Source: Abditibacterium sp. | GTDB lineage: Bacteria; Armatimonadota; Abditibacteriia; Abditibacteriales; Abditibacteriaceae | Length of the DNA: 32,049 bases | NCBI GenBank assembly: GCA_030448265.1 | Contig: JAUJNG010000009.1 | Coordinates: forward strand, 181,199 to 213,247 | Direction of reading: 5' to 3' | Shown: positions 1 to 8,073 of the stretch, piece by piece | Position numbering within the stretch: position 1 is the stretch's first letter | Layout: every line of letters starts with the position of its first letter | Translations under genes and position numbers: made by a program | The notes under the pieces: generated by a model | Seen by the model: the letters and a program-made list of their open reading frames with translations, nothing else | Database searches by the model: none | What the model was told of the DNA's origin: nothing

Positions 1-61
1 GCATACCGCGATCACTTATTGTGATTGGTTTTCATCGGTGTGCTGGTCCTATCTGTATGGT

Positions 62-72
62 GGGGGGGGGGG
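62..72. repeat. G11 homopolymer tract
   Basis: Eleven consecutive G residues lie 23 bp past the stop of the leftmost minus-strand gene. A tract this long can slip during replication or be mis-sequenced. Nothing else is recognisable in bases 1-95 apart from a weak 5-bp hairpin (atcac...gtgat) near base 10. Confidence 0.6.
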
Positions 73-95
73 AGTTTTCCACTTCACTAAGGCTC

Positions 96-1559
96 TCAAG
101 CGCCGTTCAGCAAGGGAGAGAAAAAACCGCCGCTCCAGCCGCTCCCCAGCGAGGGAGGCGCGCAGAGCGCGAAGCCGTCGCGCTTTTCGAGTTGGATGGC
201 GTTATCGATCCGCACGCCGCCGGCAAGCGCTTTTTTGGGGTCGTCGTCCACCCAGACGCCGTGACTGCGCGCCGCAACTCCGCCGCGCGTGTCCAGAAAC
301 GCCGCGCCAAGCTGCTCGGCGGTGAAATAGGTGGAGGGCTTTTCGAAGCGGCAGCGCACCATGATGTTGCCCCCGCCAGCACGCGGCGGGTCGAAAAAGG
401 CTTTGTCCAGCCCCTCATCGCCCCCGCTCAAAATGAAACGCCAGCCGCCGCGCCCGCCTTCCATTTCATAAAACAGGCAGTTCTCGAAGGTGAAGCGGCG
501 TTCGTTGGGCGGCGTGTCGCTGGGCGTTTGCAAAAACAGGAAATGGTCGTCGTAGCCGGTGCCAAACATCCGCGCGAAGGTGACGTTGCGGCAAAAAACT
601 TTGCCCCGCGGGTTGGATAAAAACGAGCCGTGCCCCGTGACGAGCACGTTTTCCAGCGTTGCCACCGAATCTCTGTCGAAAGGCCGCAGCGCAACCGACG
701 CGGTCGGCGGCTTGTCGCCTCCCGCGTCGAGCAAAGTTTCGCGCGTCGGCCCCGCCAGGCGCACGTTACGCAGCACAACGCTTGATTTGAGCGCCAGTTT
801 GAGCGTCGCTTCACGGTCGCGGTCTTCTTCCCAGGAACGGTCATCGCCAATCACCAAATTGCACAGTTCAATGTTTTGCGAAGCCAAAATCCGCACTACG
901 TCGTTGTTGCGGGTTTTGGCGAGGGTTCCGGTTGAAATCTGGGTTCCGCCTTCATAAGTGGCTCCCGCGCCAGTCAGAATCAGGTTTCTTTTGCCTTCAA
1001 TTAGAAGCGGCTCCGCCCTCTGGCCGCTCGCCTGCACGAAATCACCGGCGCCGATGTGAATCACCGTCGCTTCATCGGCAAAGCCCGACGGCGCGGCGTT
1101 GACGGCCCCTTGCACGCTGCGAAACGGTTTGTCGTTGCTGCCATCGCCCGCATCCGAGCCGTTTTGCGCCACGAAAATGTCGATGGGGCGGCTCTCAATT
1201 TCACGCCGCAGCGCAACGCGGCGCGCTTTCAACTCCGCGCCGCCGTCATCGGGGCCGATGACGAACGCGCCATAGCCCACGCGCAGCGCAGCCGCTTTGA
1301 GTTTCCATTTCGCGGCGCCGAGCGGGAAAATCGCCGCGTCTGGAGAGAGCGTAACAGTTTTCGTTTTGAGCGCTTTGAGCCGCGCGGTTTTGCCGTTGGG
1401 AAGCGTAAAGGCTTCGACTTCGAGCCGAAACGACTGGCCGTCGCGCGCCAGGGAAACGACCGTGCCTTCCAATCGAATCTCGCCGCGCGCGGGCGCGTTT
1501 TGCGCGCCCACGCACGCGGGAAATAAAGTGAGCAGCAGAAAAAGAAGTTTGAGATTCAT
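96..1559 (-). CDS. Secreted right-handed beta-helix (pectate-lyase-like fold) protein
   Basis: The 487-residue protein begins with a signal peptide: a hydrophobic stretch at residues 4-15 and a probable cleavage site after CVGA at about residue 19. Residues 25-115 form a small beta-rich region. From about residue 127 comes a segment of the type IFVAQNGSDAGDGS, the usual opening of DUF1565-like beta-helix proteins. It is followed by repeated short hydrophobic strands with Asn turns (LILTGAGATYEGG, IELCNLVIGD, VVLRNVRLAG, ATLENVLVTG), as expected of a parallel beta-helix. No catalytic pectate-lyase residues can be assigned, so substrate and activity are open; polysaccharide binding or cleavage outside the cytoplasm is inference. 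The ATG has a plausible SD (GAGG, 6 nt away). The gene is alone, with decayed DNA upstream. Confidence 0.75.
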   Translation of the reverse strand: MNLKLLFLLLTLFPACVGAQNAPARGEIRLEGTVVSLARDGQSFRLEVEAFTLPNGKTARLKALKTKTVTLSPDAAIFPLGAAKWKLKAAALRVGYGAFVIGPDDGGAELKARRVALRREIESRPIDIFVAQNGSDAGDGSNDKPFRSVQGAVNAAPSGFADEATVIHIGAGDFVQASGQRAEPLLIEGKRNLILTGAGATYEGGTQISTGTLAKTRNNDVVRILASQNIELCNLVIGDDRSWEEDRDREATLKLALKSSVVLRNVRLAGPTRETLLDAGGDKPPTASVALRPFDRDSVATLENVLVTGHGSFLSNPRGKVFCRNVTFARMFGTGYDDHFLFLQTPSDTPPNERRFTFENCLFYEMEGGRGGWRFILSGGDEGLDKAFFDPPRAGGGNIMVRCRFEKPSTYFTAEQLGAAFLDTRGGVAARSHGVWVDDDPKKALAGGVRIDNAIQLEKRDGFALCAPPSLGSGWSGGFFSPLLNGA

Positions 1560-1601
1560 GCTGGGCCTCGACGTTCGTGGTGCTGAAAAACGGTTCCGCC
1601 T

Positions 1602-1786
1602 TCAACCCAGTTCGGCACGGGCTTGGGACAGGGAAAGCGAGGATTGTTTACTGTTCTCATTTCTGGCCGCGCGCAAATCGTGCGCGTCTTCGAGCAGTTC
1701 GCGTAGCATTTCCCACTCGGCGAACGGCAACACGACAAGCGTGTCGCCTCGCCGTCGGTAATTAATCGGAGGTAAAGTTCAAACAT
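1602..1786 (-). pseudogene. Frameshifted antitoxin remnant
   Basis: Read leftward from the ATG at 1786, the frame gives MFELYLRLITDGEATR and then degenerates. Shifting the frame at 1739-1741 (a single lost base in the CGC CTT region) gives LVVLPFAEWEMLRELLEDA, continuing HDLRAARNEN and ending in LSLSQARAELG at a TGA at 1602. A VVLPxxEWE core, a leucine/aspartate-rich helix and a C-terminal LSLxxAxAELG are typical of type II antitoxins of the Phd/YefM-like group. No toxin gene lies next to it. The ATG overlaps the start of the divergent gene at 1785 and has no SD. I therefore read it as a solitary, dead antitoxin rather than a programmed frameshift. It fills most of the 225-bp gap at 1560-1784. 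Confidence 0.6.
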
Positions 1787-2009
1787 GACGAAACAATCTC
1801 TCCAAATCGCTGCTCAGCGTTGCGTCCTCGCCTGCGTTGCGAGCGCGGGCTTTCTCTTCCTGTGTTTTGCCGCTTCGGAGCGAGACCCGACTTGGCTGTG
1901 GGTGCTCATCTTCATCGCCTACTTTGGCTTCTTTTTAGGAGGCCCCGCCGCACTCATTTTGTTTCTACTGTCATGCTTTTATCCGAAAGCGCCGGACGAC
2001 GAATGTTGA
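1785..2009 (+). CDS. Small two-helix membrane protein, unknown function
   Basis: The 74-residue product has two hydrophobic segments, about residues 11-30 and 38-64, joined by a short charged loop (SERDPTW), and ends PKAPDDEC. This looks like a helical hairpin in the inner membrane. The start is well supported by GGAGGT at 1769-1774, about 10 nt before the ATG. It converges on lepA with 11 bp between the two stop codons. I do not recognise a family. Confidence 0.6.
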   Translation: MTKQSLQIAAQRCVLACVASAGFLFLCFAASERDPTWLWVLIFIAYFGFFLGGPAALILFLLSCFYPKAPDDEC

Positions 2010-2020
2010 TTTCCTGAGTG

Positions 2021-3844
2021 TTAATCCGTCACCTTCAAAATCGACAAAAACGCTTCCTGCGGAATTTCCACGCTTCCCACCTGTTTCATGCGCTTTTTGC
2101 CTTCTTTTTGCTTTTCGAGCAGTTTGCGTTTGCGCGAAATATCGCCGCCGTAGCATTTGGCGGTCACGTCTTTTCGCATCGCCGAAAGCTGTTCGCTCGC
2201 CACGATTTTGCTTCCAATCGCCGCCTGAATTTTGATCTGGAACATCTGGCGGTCGATGAGTTCTTTCATTTTTTCGCAAATCGCTTTGCCGCGTGGGTGC
2301 GACTGGTCGCGGTGACACACGAAACTCAGCGCGTCCACGATGTCGCCGTTGATGAGAATATCGACTTTGACTAACTTCGATTCCTGAAAGCCCGACAGTT
2401 CGTAATCCATTGAAGCGTAGCCGCGCGTGCGGCTTTTGAGCTGGTCGAAAAAGTCCATCACCAGTTCGCTGAGCGGCAGTTCGTAAACGATGGAGTAGCG
2501 CGCGCCCGACACCACATCCATCGATTTTTGAATGCCGCGCTTGTCGTTGCACAATTTCAGAACCGCGCCGACGTAATCGTTGGGCGCCAGGATGGTGCAA
2601 TTGACCATCGGTTCTTCGATTTTTTCGATGAGCGTGGGCGCGGGCATATTGGCGGGATTATCGACTTCAATCGTCTGCCCCGCCGTCGTGGTGACGCGAT
2701 ACACCACGCTGGGCGCGGTCGCAATCAGGCTGAGGTTGTATTCGCGCTCCAGACGCTCCTGGATGATGTCCATGTGGAGCAAACCCAGAAAACCGCAGCG
2801 AAAACCGAAGCCGAGCGCGGGCGAGGATTCGGCTTGATAAACGAGGGAGGCATCGTTGAGGCGCAGGCGGTCGAGCGCGTCGCGCAGGTCGGGGAATTCG
2901 TCGGAGTTGATGGGATAGAGGCCGCAAAACACCATCGGTTTGGGTTCGCGGTAACCCGCGAGGGCCTCTTTTGCCGGTTTTTGCGGACTGGTGACGGTAT
3001 CGCCGATGCGAACGTCAGCCACGTCTTTGATGCCCGCCACGATGTAGCCGCTTTCGCCAGGATAAAGCGTGCCCGTCGGCGTCACGGCGGGGCGAAACAC
3101 GCCGATTTCCTGCGCCTCGAAGCTCGCATCCGTTCCCATGAGGAGGATTTTCTGACCGCTTTGCAGCGTGCCCTCTTTGATGCGAACGTAGATAATCACG
3201 CCGCGATAGGCGTCGTAGAACGAATCGAAAATGAGCGCTTGAAGCGGCGCGTGTTCGTCGCCCGTGGGCGCCGGAACGCGCGCCACGACCGCTTCGAGAA
3301 TTTCATCGACGCCCAGCCCCGATTTGCCCGACGCCAGAATCGCTTCTTCGCCAGGCAAGCCGACGATCTGCTCGATTTCCTCAATGACGCGATAGGGATC
3401 GGCGCTGGGCAAGTCGATTTTGTTGAGAACCGGAATGATTTCCAGATCGGCCATCAGCGCCAGATGCGCGTTGGCGACGGTCTGGGCTTCGACGCCCTGC
3501 GTGGCATCCACAATCAGCAGGGCGCCTTCGCAGGCGGCGAGGGCGCGCGAGACTTCGTAGGTAAAATCGACGTGTCCTGGGGTGTCGATGAGGTTGAGAA
3601 CGTATTGCTGGCCGTCTTTGGCGGTGTAATCGAGGCGCACGGCGGCGGCTTTGATGGTGATGCCGCGCTCGCGCTCCAAGTCCATGGAGTCGAGCAGTTG
3701 TTCTTTCATATCGCGGTCGGCGACCGCCGAAGTCATCTGCAGGATGCGGTCGGCGAGCGTTGACTTGCCATGATCAATGTGCGCGATAATCGAAAAATTG
3801 CGAATGTGAGATTGAGGGATGCGTCCAGAAGAGCCGTTTTGCAC
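2021..3844 (-). CDS. lepA: Elongation factor 4 (LepA), ribosome back-translocating GTPase
   Basis: Full-length LepA of about 607 residues. It shows the G1 motif AHIDHGKST near residue 21, the switch II motif DTPGH, NKID (G4) and SGKSG in the G5 position. The LepA-specific C-terminal domain ends [20 protein letters not shown], followed by [10 protein letters not shown]. LepA acts on stalled or mis-translocated ribosomes. The open frame extends to 3994, but that extension runs into the divergent gene starting at 3894 and matches nothing in LepA. The GTG at 3844 gives the family length and sits 7 nt after TAAACT. There is no SD, so a leaderless mRNA starting at GTG is plausible (inference). Confidence 0.95.
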   Translation of the reverse strand: MQNGSSGRIPQSHIRNFSIIAHIDHGKSTLADRILQMTSAVADRDMKEQLLDSMDLERERGITIKAAAVRLDYTAKDGQQYVLNLIDTPGHVDFTYEVSRALAACEGALLIVDATQGVEAQTVANAHLALMADLEIIPVLNKIDLPSADPYRVIEEIEQIVGLPGEEAILASGKSGLGVDEILEAVVARVPAPTGDEHAPLQALIFDSFYDAYRGVIIYVRIKEGTLQSGQKILLMGTDASFEAQEIGVFRPAVTPTGTLYPGESGYIVAGIKDVADVRIGDTVTSPQKPAKEALAGYREPKPMVFCGLYPINSDEFPDLRDALDRLRLNDASLVYQAESSPALGFGFRCGFLGLLHMDIIQERLEREYNLSLIATAPSVVYRVTTTAGQTIEVDNPANMPAPTLIEKIEEPMVNCTILAPNDYVGAVLKLCNDKRGIQKSMDVVSGARYSIVYELPLSELVMDFFDQLKSRTRGYASMDYELSGFQESKLVKVDILINGDIVDALSFVCHRDQSHPRGKAICEKMKELIDRQMFQIKIQAAIGSKIVASEQLSAMRKDVTAKCYGGDISRKRKLLEKQKEGKKRMKQVGSVEIPQEAFLSILKVTD

Positions 3845-3851
3845 AGCGTCA

Positions 3852-3857
3852 AGTTTA
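3852..3857 (-). promoter_or_regulatory. Candidate -10 element for leaderless lepA
   Basis: On the minus strand TAAACT is followed by exactly 7 nt (TGACGCT) and then the GTG start. A TAnnnT element at this distance marks leaderless transcripts in Deinococcus and some actinobacteria. I see no good -35 hexamer. The same hexamer and spacing occur before the gene at 13547. Confidence 0.4.
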
Positions 3858-3893
3858 CTAAGGGCTGGAAAATCCAACGGACGGAGGTTTTTT

Positions 3894-4859
3894 ATGCCGA
3901 TTTGGCTGAAGCGACGGTTGGCGGTTTGGGTGGGCATTTCGCTTTGGGGCGACGTTTGTGTTTGCTCCAACAATCCTGTGCTGGCATGGCCCAAAGGCGT
4001 TCCTTATTTCAAACCGAACAGCGTGAAAAGCATTCGGGTCAGTCTCCCAACGCCCCGCCAGCGTTATCAGGGTTATGACCGACAGGTCATCATCACCGCA
4101 ACCTCCGGCGGCAATGTGGGTTTGTCCAATGTGCGGCTTAATTTCTCTCGTAACGGCAAAAAAGGCTTTATCCCCATTACCGTCTCGCGCGACTTCTACT
4201 GGCCAAATGTCCCGATGCGGATGGTTCTTCCGTTGAAATTATCTCAGGTGCCTGCTGAATATGGCCAACTGACGCTTTCGGGCGATGTTTTGCTTTCCGA
4301 CTTCTCTTGGAATTTCGATAAAAATGCGCGCTACAAAAGGAATTCGGCTGGTGAGAGAATTCGTGTGCCAACCCCCGCCGACCGGATTAAAGTTGTTGTT
4401 CGTCGTGCCGGACAAAAAATAACGCCGCCCAGCGTCAATACAAATCGGCCTTTTCGTTTGGGTGAAGCCAAAGTTCTGGGGCCAAGTTTGTTTGCAAGTC
4501 CGGCGCAACTCAACCTAAGGCAAAAACCAACGGCTTCCCCACGAAGAACGAGCGCTTCCGTTTTCATCACGCTGCGCGACACGCAGGGAGGAAAAAGACA
4601 ACCAGGGGGCGAGGTAACGTTTGATAATGTGCAACTGGTGACTGCAAAGGGCGAAATACACCCCTTGATGGATGGCAAACACGGCCAGATCATCACACAA
4701 TTGACGAACGATATCGATCCTAAAAGAGATGAACCCATTCGCTACTTTTTCAGTTGCAACTTCAAACACATTCCCTTTTCAGAAGGGCACACCTTTTTTC
4801 GAGCCGCTATTTCCGTGAGCGACTGTTGGCCTCTGCCAGTTTCGGTGCGAGTGAGATAA
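3894..4859 (+). CDS. Secreted protein of unknown function
   Basis: The product is 321 residues. The start at [12 protein letters not shown] is fixed by GGAGG 6 nt upstream; an earlier in-frame ATG at 3819 would overlap lepA and lacks an SD. The basic N-terminus followed by a moderately hydrophobic stretch ([10 protein letters not shown]...NNPVLAWP) suggests an export signal. The mature part is polar, beta-rich and proline/threonine-containing, with alternating segments such as [20 protein letters not shown] and [20 protein letters not shown], which resembles an Ig-like or jelly-roll extracellular domain. Codon use is slightly less GC-biased than the neighbours. It lies 31 bp upstream of the exported nuclease-like gene in the same orientation and could be co-transcribed with it. 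I do not recognise a family. Confidence 0.6.
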   Translation: MPIWLKRRLAVWVGISLWGDVCVCSNNPVLAWPKGVPYFKPNSVKSIRVSLPTPRQRYQGYDRQVIITATSGGNVGLSNVRLNFSRNGKKGFIPITVSRDFYWPNVPMRMVLPLKLSQVPAEYGQLTLSGDVLLSDFSWNFDKNARYKRNSAGERIRVPTPADRIKVVVRRAGQKITPPSVNTNRPFRLGEAKVLGPSLFASPAQLNLRQKPTASPRRTSASVFITLRDTQGGKRQPGGEVTFDNVQLVTAKGEIHPLMDGKHGQIITQLTNDIDPKRDEPIRYFFSCNFKHIPFSEGHTFFRAAISVSDCWPLPVSVRVR

Positions 4860-4890
4860 TTTGGTCCAACCCAAGAGGTTTTCATAGGCC

Positions 4891-5805
4891 ATGCTCCCAC
4901 GCAAAACTTCAATCATGTCCATTTTGAGATTGAGTCTCGCGCTGGCTTTTCTTGGATTAACAACCGCGCCTTCTGGTGCCCAAATTGCCGCGCCCGCGTC
5001 CAAACCGCTTCGCACCGTCGAGGAGTTGGAGCGTAAAATGCGTCTCATCCTCCACAAATGGCACGACAGCACGCGAAGCGACGACAACGACGGCGCGGCG
5101 GGCAACACCCTCGAAGATTTGCTGGGCGTCGAGGAAAACAACTTCGCCCTGCCCGATTTTGGCGAAATCGAACTCAAAACCCAGAAATACGAGGGCAAAT
5201 CGAGCCTCTTCACCCTCTTCCACAAAGAACCCAAACCGGCGGCGTCAGTGAAAAAACTTTTGAAATCGATGGGCTGGCGCCACACCGGAGCGGGCAAAAG
5301 ATATAAAGAAACCGAAATGAGTTTTCGCTCCACGACCTATGCCGACAGATGGTCGGCGCGCGGTTTTCGCGTCAAAGTGAGCGATGGTCGCATCGATTTC
5401 GTTTACGATCCGACGCAGGTCGAGCGCGCGGGGCGCGACAGAACCGAAAAATTCGCCACCTACGGCGACTGGGCCGACGACATCGAGAAACGAACGCCGC
5501 ATTATCGCGAGATTTTCCCCTTGGGCTACGATTTGGGCGACGTGAAGCAGACTTTTCAGAAGAAACTGGGCCACACCCTGCTGGCGCTGCGAAAAACGCG
5601 CGTCAAAGATGGAAAAACTCAGTTTTGGTTTGAGGCAGCCTATTTGATGAAAGATGTGAGGACGGAAATGATCGCGCCGCTTCTGGAAGACGGTTCGATG
5701 GCGCTCGAATTCGACGCGCAGACCAGCCACAATCACGGCACCAAGTTCCGCATCAAACGCAGCCGCGCGCCGCTTTTGTTCAACGAGTTTCGCTTGGTGG
5801 AATAG
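4891..5805 (+). CDS. MvaI/BcnI-family restriction endonuclease homologue with signal peptide
   Basis: The 304-residue protein contains the MvaI/BcnI nuclease signature at 71-96: GNTLEDLLGVEEN, then ALPDFGEIELKT. E75, D89, E94 and K96 keep the spacing I recall for the MvaI active site (E36, D50, E55, K57), a PD-(D/E)xK metal site. The C-terminal HNHGTKFRIKRSRAPLLF also matches the family, and the length beyond the N-terminus is normal for it. MvaI and BcnI are monomeric type II enzymes cutting short CC-GG-type targets. Unusually, residues 1-30 form a signal peptide: PRKTS, hydrophobic ILRLSLALAFLGL, cleavage after APSGA. A second ATG at 4915 keeps the hydrophobic segment. No DNA methyltransferase is present in the window. 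An exported nuclease is the inference; a mis-assigned start is the alternative, although the N-terminal frame stays open and hydrophobic. Confidence 0.8.
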   Translation: MLPRKTSIMSILRLSLALAFLGLTTAPSGAQIAAPASKPLRTVEELERKMRLILHKWHDSTRSDDNDGAAGNTLEDLLGVEENNFALPDFGEIELKTQKYEGKSSLFTLFHKEPKPAASVKKLLKSMGWRHTGAGKRYKETEMSFRSTTYADRWSARGFRVKVSDGRIDFVYDPTQVERAGRDRTEKFATYGDWADDIEKRTPHYREIFPLGYDLGDVKQTFQKKLGHTLLALRKTRVKDGKTQFWFEAAYLMKDVRTEMIAPLLEDGSMALEFDAQTSHNHGTKFRIKRSRAPLLFNEFRLVE

Positions 5806-5809
5806 TTCA

Positions 5810-5918
5810 AAGCGATATGAAATCGCAGCCAACGAAATTGTCGGCCTTCGCCGACAGCGTAACTGCAAGGGTGTCGGCGAAGGCCGACAATTTCGTTGGC
5901 TGCGATTTCATATCGCTT
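5810..5918. repeat. Perfect 47-bp inverted repeat between convergent genes
   Basis: Arms 5810-5856 and 5872-5918 are exact reverse complements, with a 15-nt loop. The element lies between the stops of the nuclease-like gene (5805) and the sbcD-like gene (5924). It has no T-run, so it is not a classic intrinsic terminator, but in RNA it would form an extreme hairpin from either side. It contains the smaller palindromic core tgtcggccttcgccgaca. Confidence 0.95.
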
Positions 5919-5923
5919 CTATT

Positions 5924-7105
5924 TCAGCGCGCTTCGCCCAGCAAGCGATAATAAAGCGCCAGCGCTTCGCGCCGCGCGGCAGCGTCGCCGCTCCAACTCG
6001 CGATTTCCTCGGCGCCGCGCACGCCGGAGAGATAATCGCTCGAAAAATCGCCGTTCAAACGCTCCAGCAGCGATTCTTCGAGTCGTTCCAACCGCAGAGC
6101 GCGAAAATCATCGGGCGTGGGCTGGGCGAAGAGTTTGGAGACATCGACATCCACGCCCAGCCACTCTTCGCGCAGGTTGCCCAGCCAGTCATCAAGCGCG
6201 CGCGCAATTTTGGGCGCGACGTGACCCGCGACGCGGGCGCGCATTATCGAGTCTTCGGCATTTTGAATTTGTGCCGCGCGCGCTTGAAAAGCCTCGAAAT
6301 CCTCATCCGAACTCAGAGAAACCATGCCTAAATCGCACAGTTGAACGCGCCCCACGCCCACCGGCTCGACAAGCGGCGGCTCGCCAGGGTTTTGAATCGA
6401 AACGCACAGCGCGTGGCCGCCGCGAATGTTGTCTTTGGCGCCGATTTCGGGCGTTCCCGCGTAGAAGGTGCGGCTTTTGGCGGCGGCATGATCGGGCGGC
6501 GTGTAGGAATGGTAGTCGCCCAGCGCGAGATAATCGAGTCCGGCGCGGTCGGCGCAGTCGTTCGAGATGCAATTGAGCGTTTGGTCGTCGCCGCTCGAAA
6601 AATAGCCTTTCCAGCCGCCGTGCGCCAGACCGACGCGCCATTTTCCGCCGCGAGGGGAATCGGGAATCCACGCCGTGGCGTCTTCGCGGCAGTATTTTTT
6701 GGTGACCGGACAGGGAAAAAGCAGCGCGTCGCTCGCCGTCTCAATGGGCGCCGCTTCGGTGACCAAATGAACGTTCTCCAAACCCGAAAGTGCGCCCGCA
6801 AAATCGTCCTGAAACCACACGCTGCCCTGCGCGCACGGATCGTGATTGCCCGCGATGAGATACACCGGCGCGGGGCAGTCGGCCAGAAGTTCGATGGCGT
6901 GGCGGCGCCAGGTGGCGCTTGGCGTATCGGAATCGAAAACATCGCCCGCGACCACGATGAAATCGGCCTTTTTCTCTTCGGCGAGTCCCCAGATGCGGCG
7001 CACGGCGTCGAGCCGCCACGCCGAAGACTGCGCGGCGCGCGGGCCGATGCGCCAGTAGGTGTGGCCCAGATGCCAGTCGGCGGTGTGGATGAAAGTGAGC
7101 GGCAT
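5924..7105 (-). CDS. SbcD/Mre11-type metallophosphoesterase, DNA repair exonuclease
   Basis: The 393-residue protein has the two-metal phosphoesterase motifs in order: HTADWH (D10, H12), GDVFD (D55), GNHD (N87, H88), AHGGW (H162) and GDYHS (D197, H199). The C-terminal third is the helical capping region typical of SbcD/Mre11. With an SbcC/Rad50 ATPase these enzymes trim DNA ends and hairpins. No sbcC lies in the window, so it may act alone or with a distant partner. It is divergent from lepB with 82 bp between starts. A nuclease that opens hairpins is of interest in a genome so rich in long palindromes; that link is inference. Confidence 0.85.
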   Translation of the reverse strand: MPLTFIHTADWHLGHTYWRIGPRAAQSSAWRLDAVRRIWGLAEEKKADFIVVAGDVFDSDTPSATWRRHAIELLADCPAPVYLIAGNHDPCAQGSVWFQDDFAGALSGLENVHLVTEAAPIETASDALLFPCPVTKKYCREDATAWIPDSPRGGKWRVGLAHGGWKGYFSSGDDQTLNCISNDCADRAGLDYLALGDYHSYTPPDHAAAKSRTFYAGTPEIGAKDNIRGGHALCVSIQNPGEPPLVEPVGVGRVQLCDLGMVSLSSDEDFEAFQARAAQIQNAEDSIMRARVAGHVAPKIARALDDWLGNLREEWLGVDVDVSKLFAQPTPDDFRALRLERLEESLLERLNGDFSSDYLSGVRGAEEIASWSGDAAARREALALYYRLLGEAR

Positions 7106-7128
7106 TTTCGCCCCAAGTGTAGGAAGAA

Positions 7129-7158
7129 TTGGTATCGGCGTTTAGGGCGTGCCATAAT
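7129..7158 (+). promoter_or_regulatory. Candidate sigma-70 promoter for lepB
   Basis: TTGGTA at 7129-7134 and CATAAT at 7153-7158 are separated by 18 bp. The -10 element ends 29 nt before the lepB ATG. This is the best -35/-10 pair in the divergent sbcD-lepB spacer. Confidence 0.4.
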
Positions 7159-7187
7159 TGCAGGCATCACGCGCAGGGAAAACTCCG

Positions 7188-7748
7188 ATGAAAAAGCCCG
7201 AAAAAAGATGGATTGTCCTCGCCGCCGTCATCGCGCTGGCGATTCCCGCCGTTGTGAGCATTCGCGCGGCGCTGCCCAAACCATATTACATTGCGGGCGG
7301 CAGCATGGAGCCGACGCTGGCGACCCATTCCAGAATTCTCGTCCAACGGCGGGCCTTTGCAGACATCGCCGAAGTGAAGCGCGGCGACATCATCGTCCAC
7401 ACCTCGGTCGATAAATCTACTGGTAGCCGCAGTGATTTTGTCCGTCGCGTGGTGGCTCTGCCCAACGACAAAGTGCGACTTTCGGGCACCGCCTTTTCCA
7501 TCAACGGACGCGCTCTGCCTCACACCCTGGTGCGCCGCGTCGGGAAAGTGGCGGTCTATGAAGAAACCAATGGCGGGGCGAAATATCTCGTTCAATACGG
7601 CGATGGTTCGGGTTCCGCGCCGCCCTTTTCGACAACGGTGCCTGCGGGCCGTGTCTTTTGTCTGGGCGACAACCGCGACAACTCCTACGACAACCGCTAC
7701 ACCGGCGCGGTGCCCTTTGAAGCCGTTGTGGGAAAAAGAGTGCCGTAG
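7188..7748 (+). CDS. Signal peptidase I homologue with Lys-to-Arg change at the general base
   Basis: The 186-residue protein has one N-terminal membrane helix (about 8-24) and the S26 family boxes. Box B is GGSMEPTL, with the nucleophile S39. Box D is FVRRVVALPNDKV at 84-96, and box E is GDNRDNSYDNRY at 160-171. In active bacterial enzymes box D reads (Y/F)(I/V)KRVVGLPGD, and that first K is the general base. Here it is R86 (codon CGT). Everything else is canonical, so either the enzyme uses an unusual base, is weak, or is a non-catalytic homologue. Another signal peptidase elsewhere is likely, since the window encodes several exported proteins. The start ATG is chosen over upstream in-frame codons because it gives the normal n-region and has a purine-rich AGGGA upstream. 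Its stop codon lies inside a palindrome arm. Confidence 0.85.
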   Translation: MKKPEKRWIVLAAVIALAIPAVVSIRAALPKPYYIAGGSMEPTLATHSRILVQRRAFADIAEVKRGDIIVHTSVDKSTGSRSDFVRRVVALPNDKVRLSGTAFSINGRALPHTLVRRVGKVAVYEETNGGAKYLVQYGDGSGSAPPFSTTVPAGRVFCLGDNRDNSYDNRYTGAVPFEAVVGKRVP

Positions 7749-8073
7749 GGACACGGCGTGCCACGCAATGTGTGACTTGTTTTCCAAGGGCTGAACCGCC
7801 AGACAGCTTGTGTGCCAAGATGTTCCAGGAGGCTGAAGCCTCGGCAACCAAACCAAGCCTGCCTTCGCAGGCTACACATCATCCATAGGCCACGCAGGTG
7901 GCCTTGGTTTGGTTGCCGAGGCTTTAGCCTCCTGGAACATCCTGAAATATCCTGGCACACAAGCCCTGATCACAGACTCTCACATACCCCAAGAGTCACA
8001 CATTGCCTGGCGTGCCGTGTCCGCTCGTCGTCTCGAACGCTTTCCAACGGACACGGCACGCCGTGTCCCTACG
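7744..8073. repeat. Composite 330-bp palindrome between convergent lepB and nucleoside phosphorylase genes
   Basis: This is the only content of the 320-bp gap. The outer left arm starts at 7744 (cgtagggacacggcgtgcc) and pairs with 8055-8073, and again less perfectly with 7994-8022. A middle arm cttgtgtgccaag pairs with ctggcacacaag. The inner arms 7819-7857 and 7903-7941 (39 bp, one mismatch) enclose two small hairpins, agcctgccttcgcaggct and aggccacgcaggtggcct. Both flanking genes end in TAG codons lying in the outer arms (7746-7748 and 8069-8071). It looks like nested insertions of short palindromic modules. Confidence 0.9.

Noticed and set aside
1602..1786. Programmed frameshifting in the antitoxin remnant
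   Set aside because: There is no slippery heptamer, no SD before the start, and no toxin. Decay or a base error explains it better.
3845..3994. 50-codon N-terminal extension of LepA
   Set aside because: It overlaps the well-supported divergent gene at 3894, has no LepA similarity, and the GTG at 3844 gives the normal family length.
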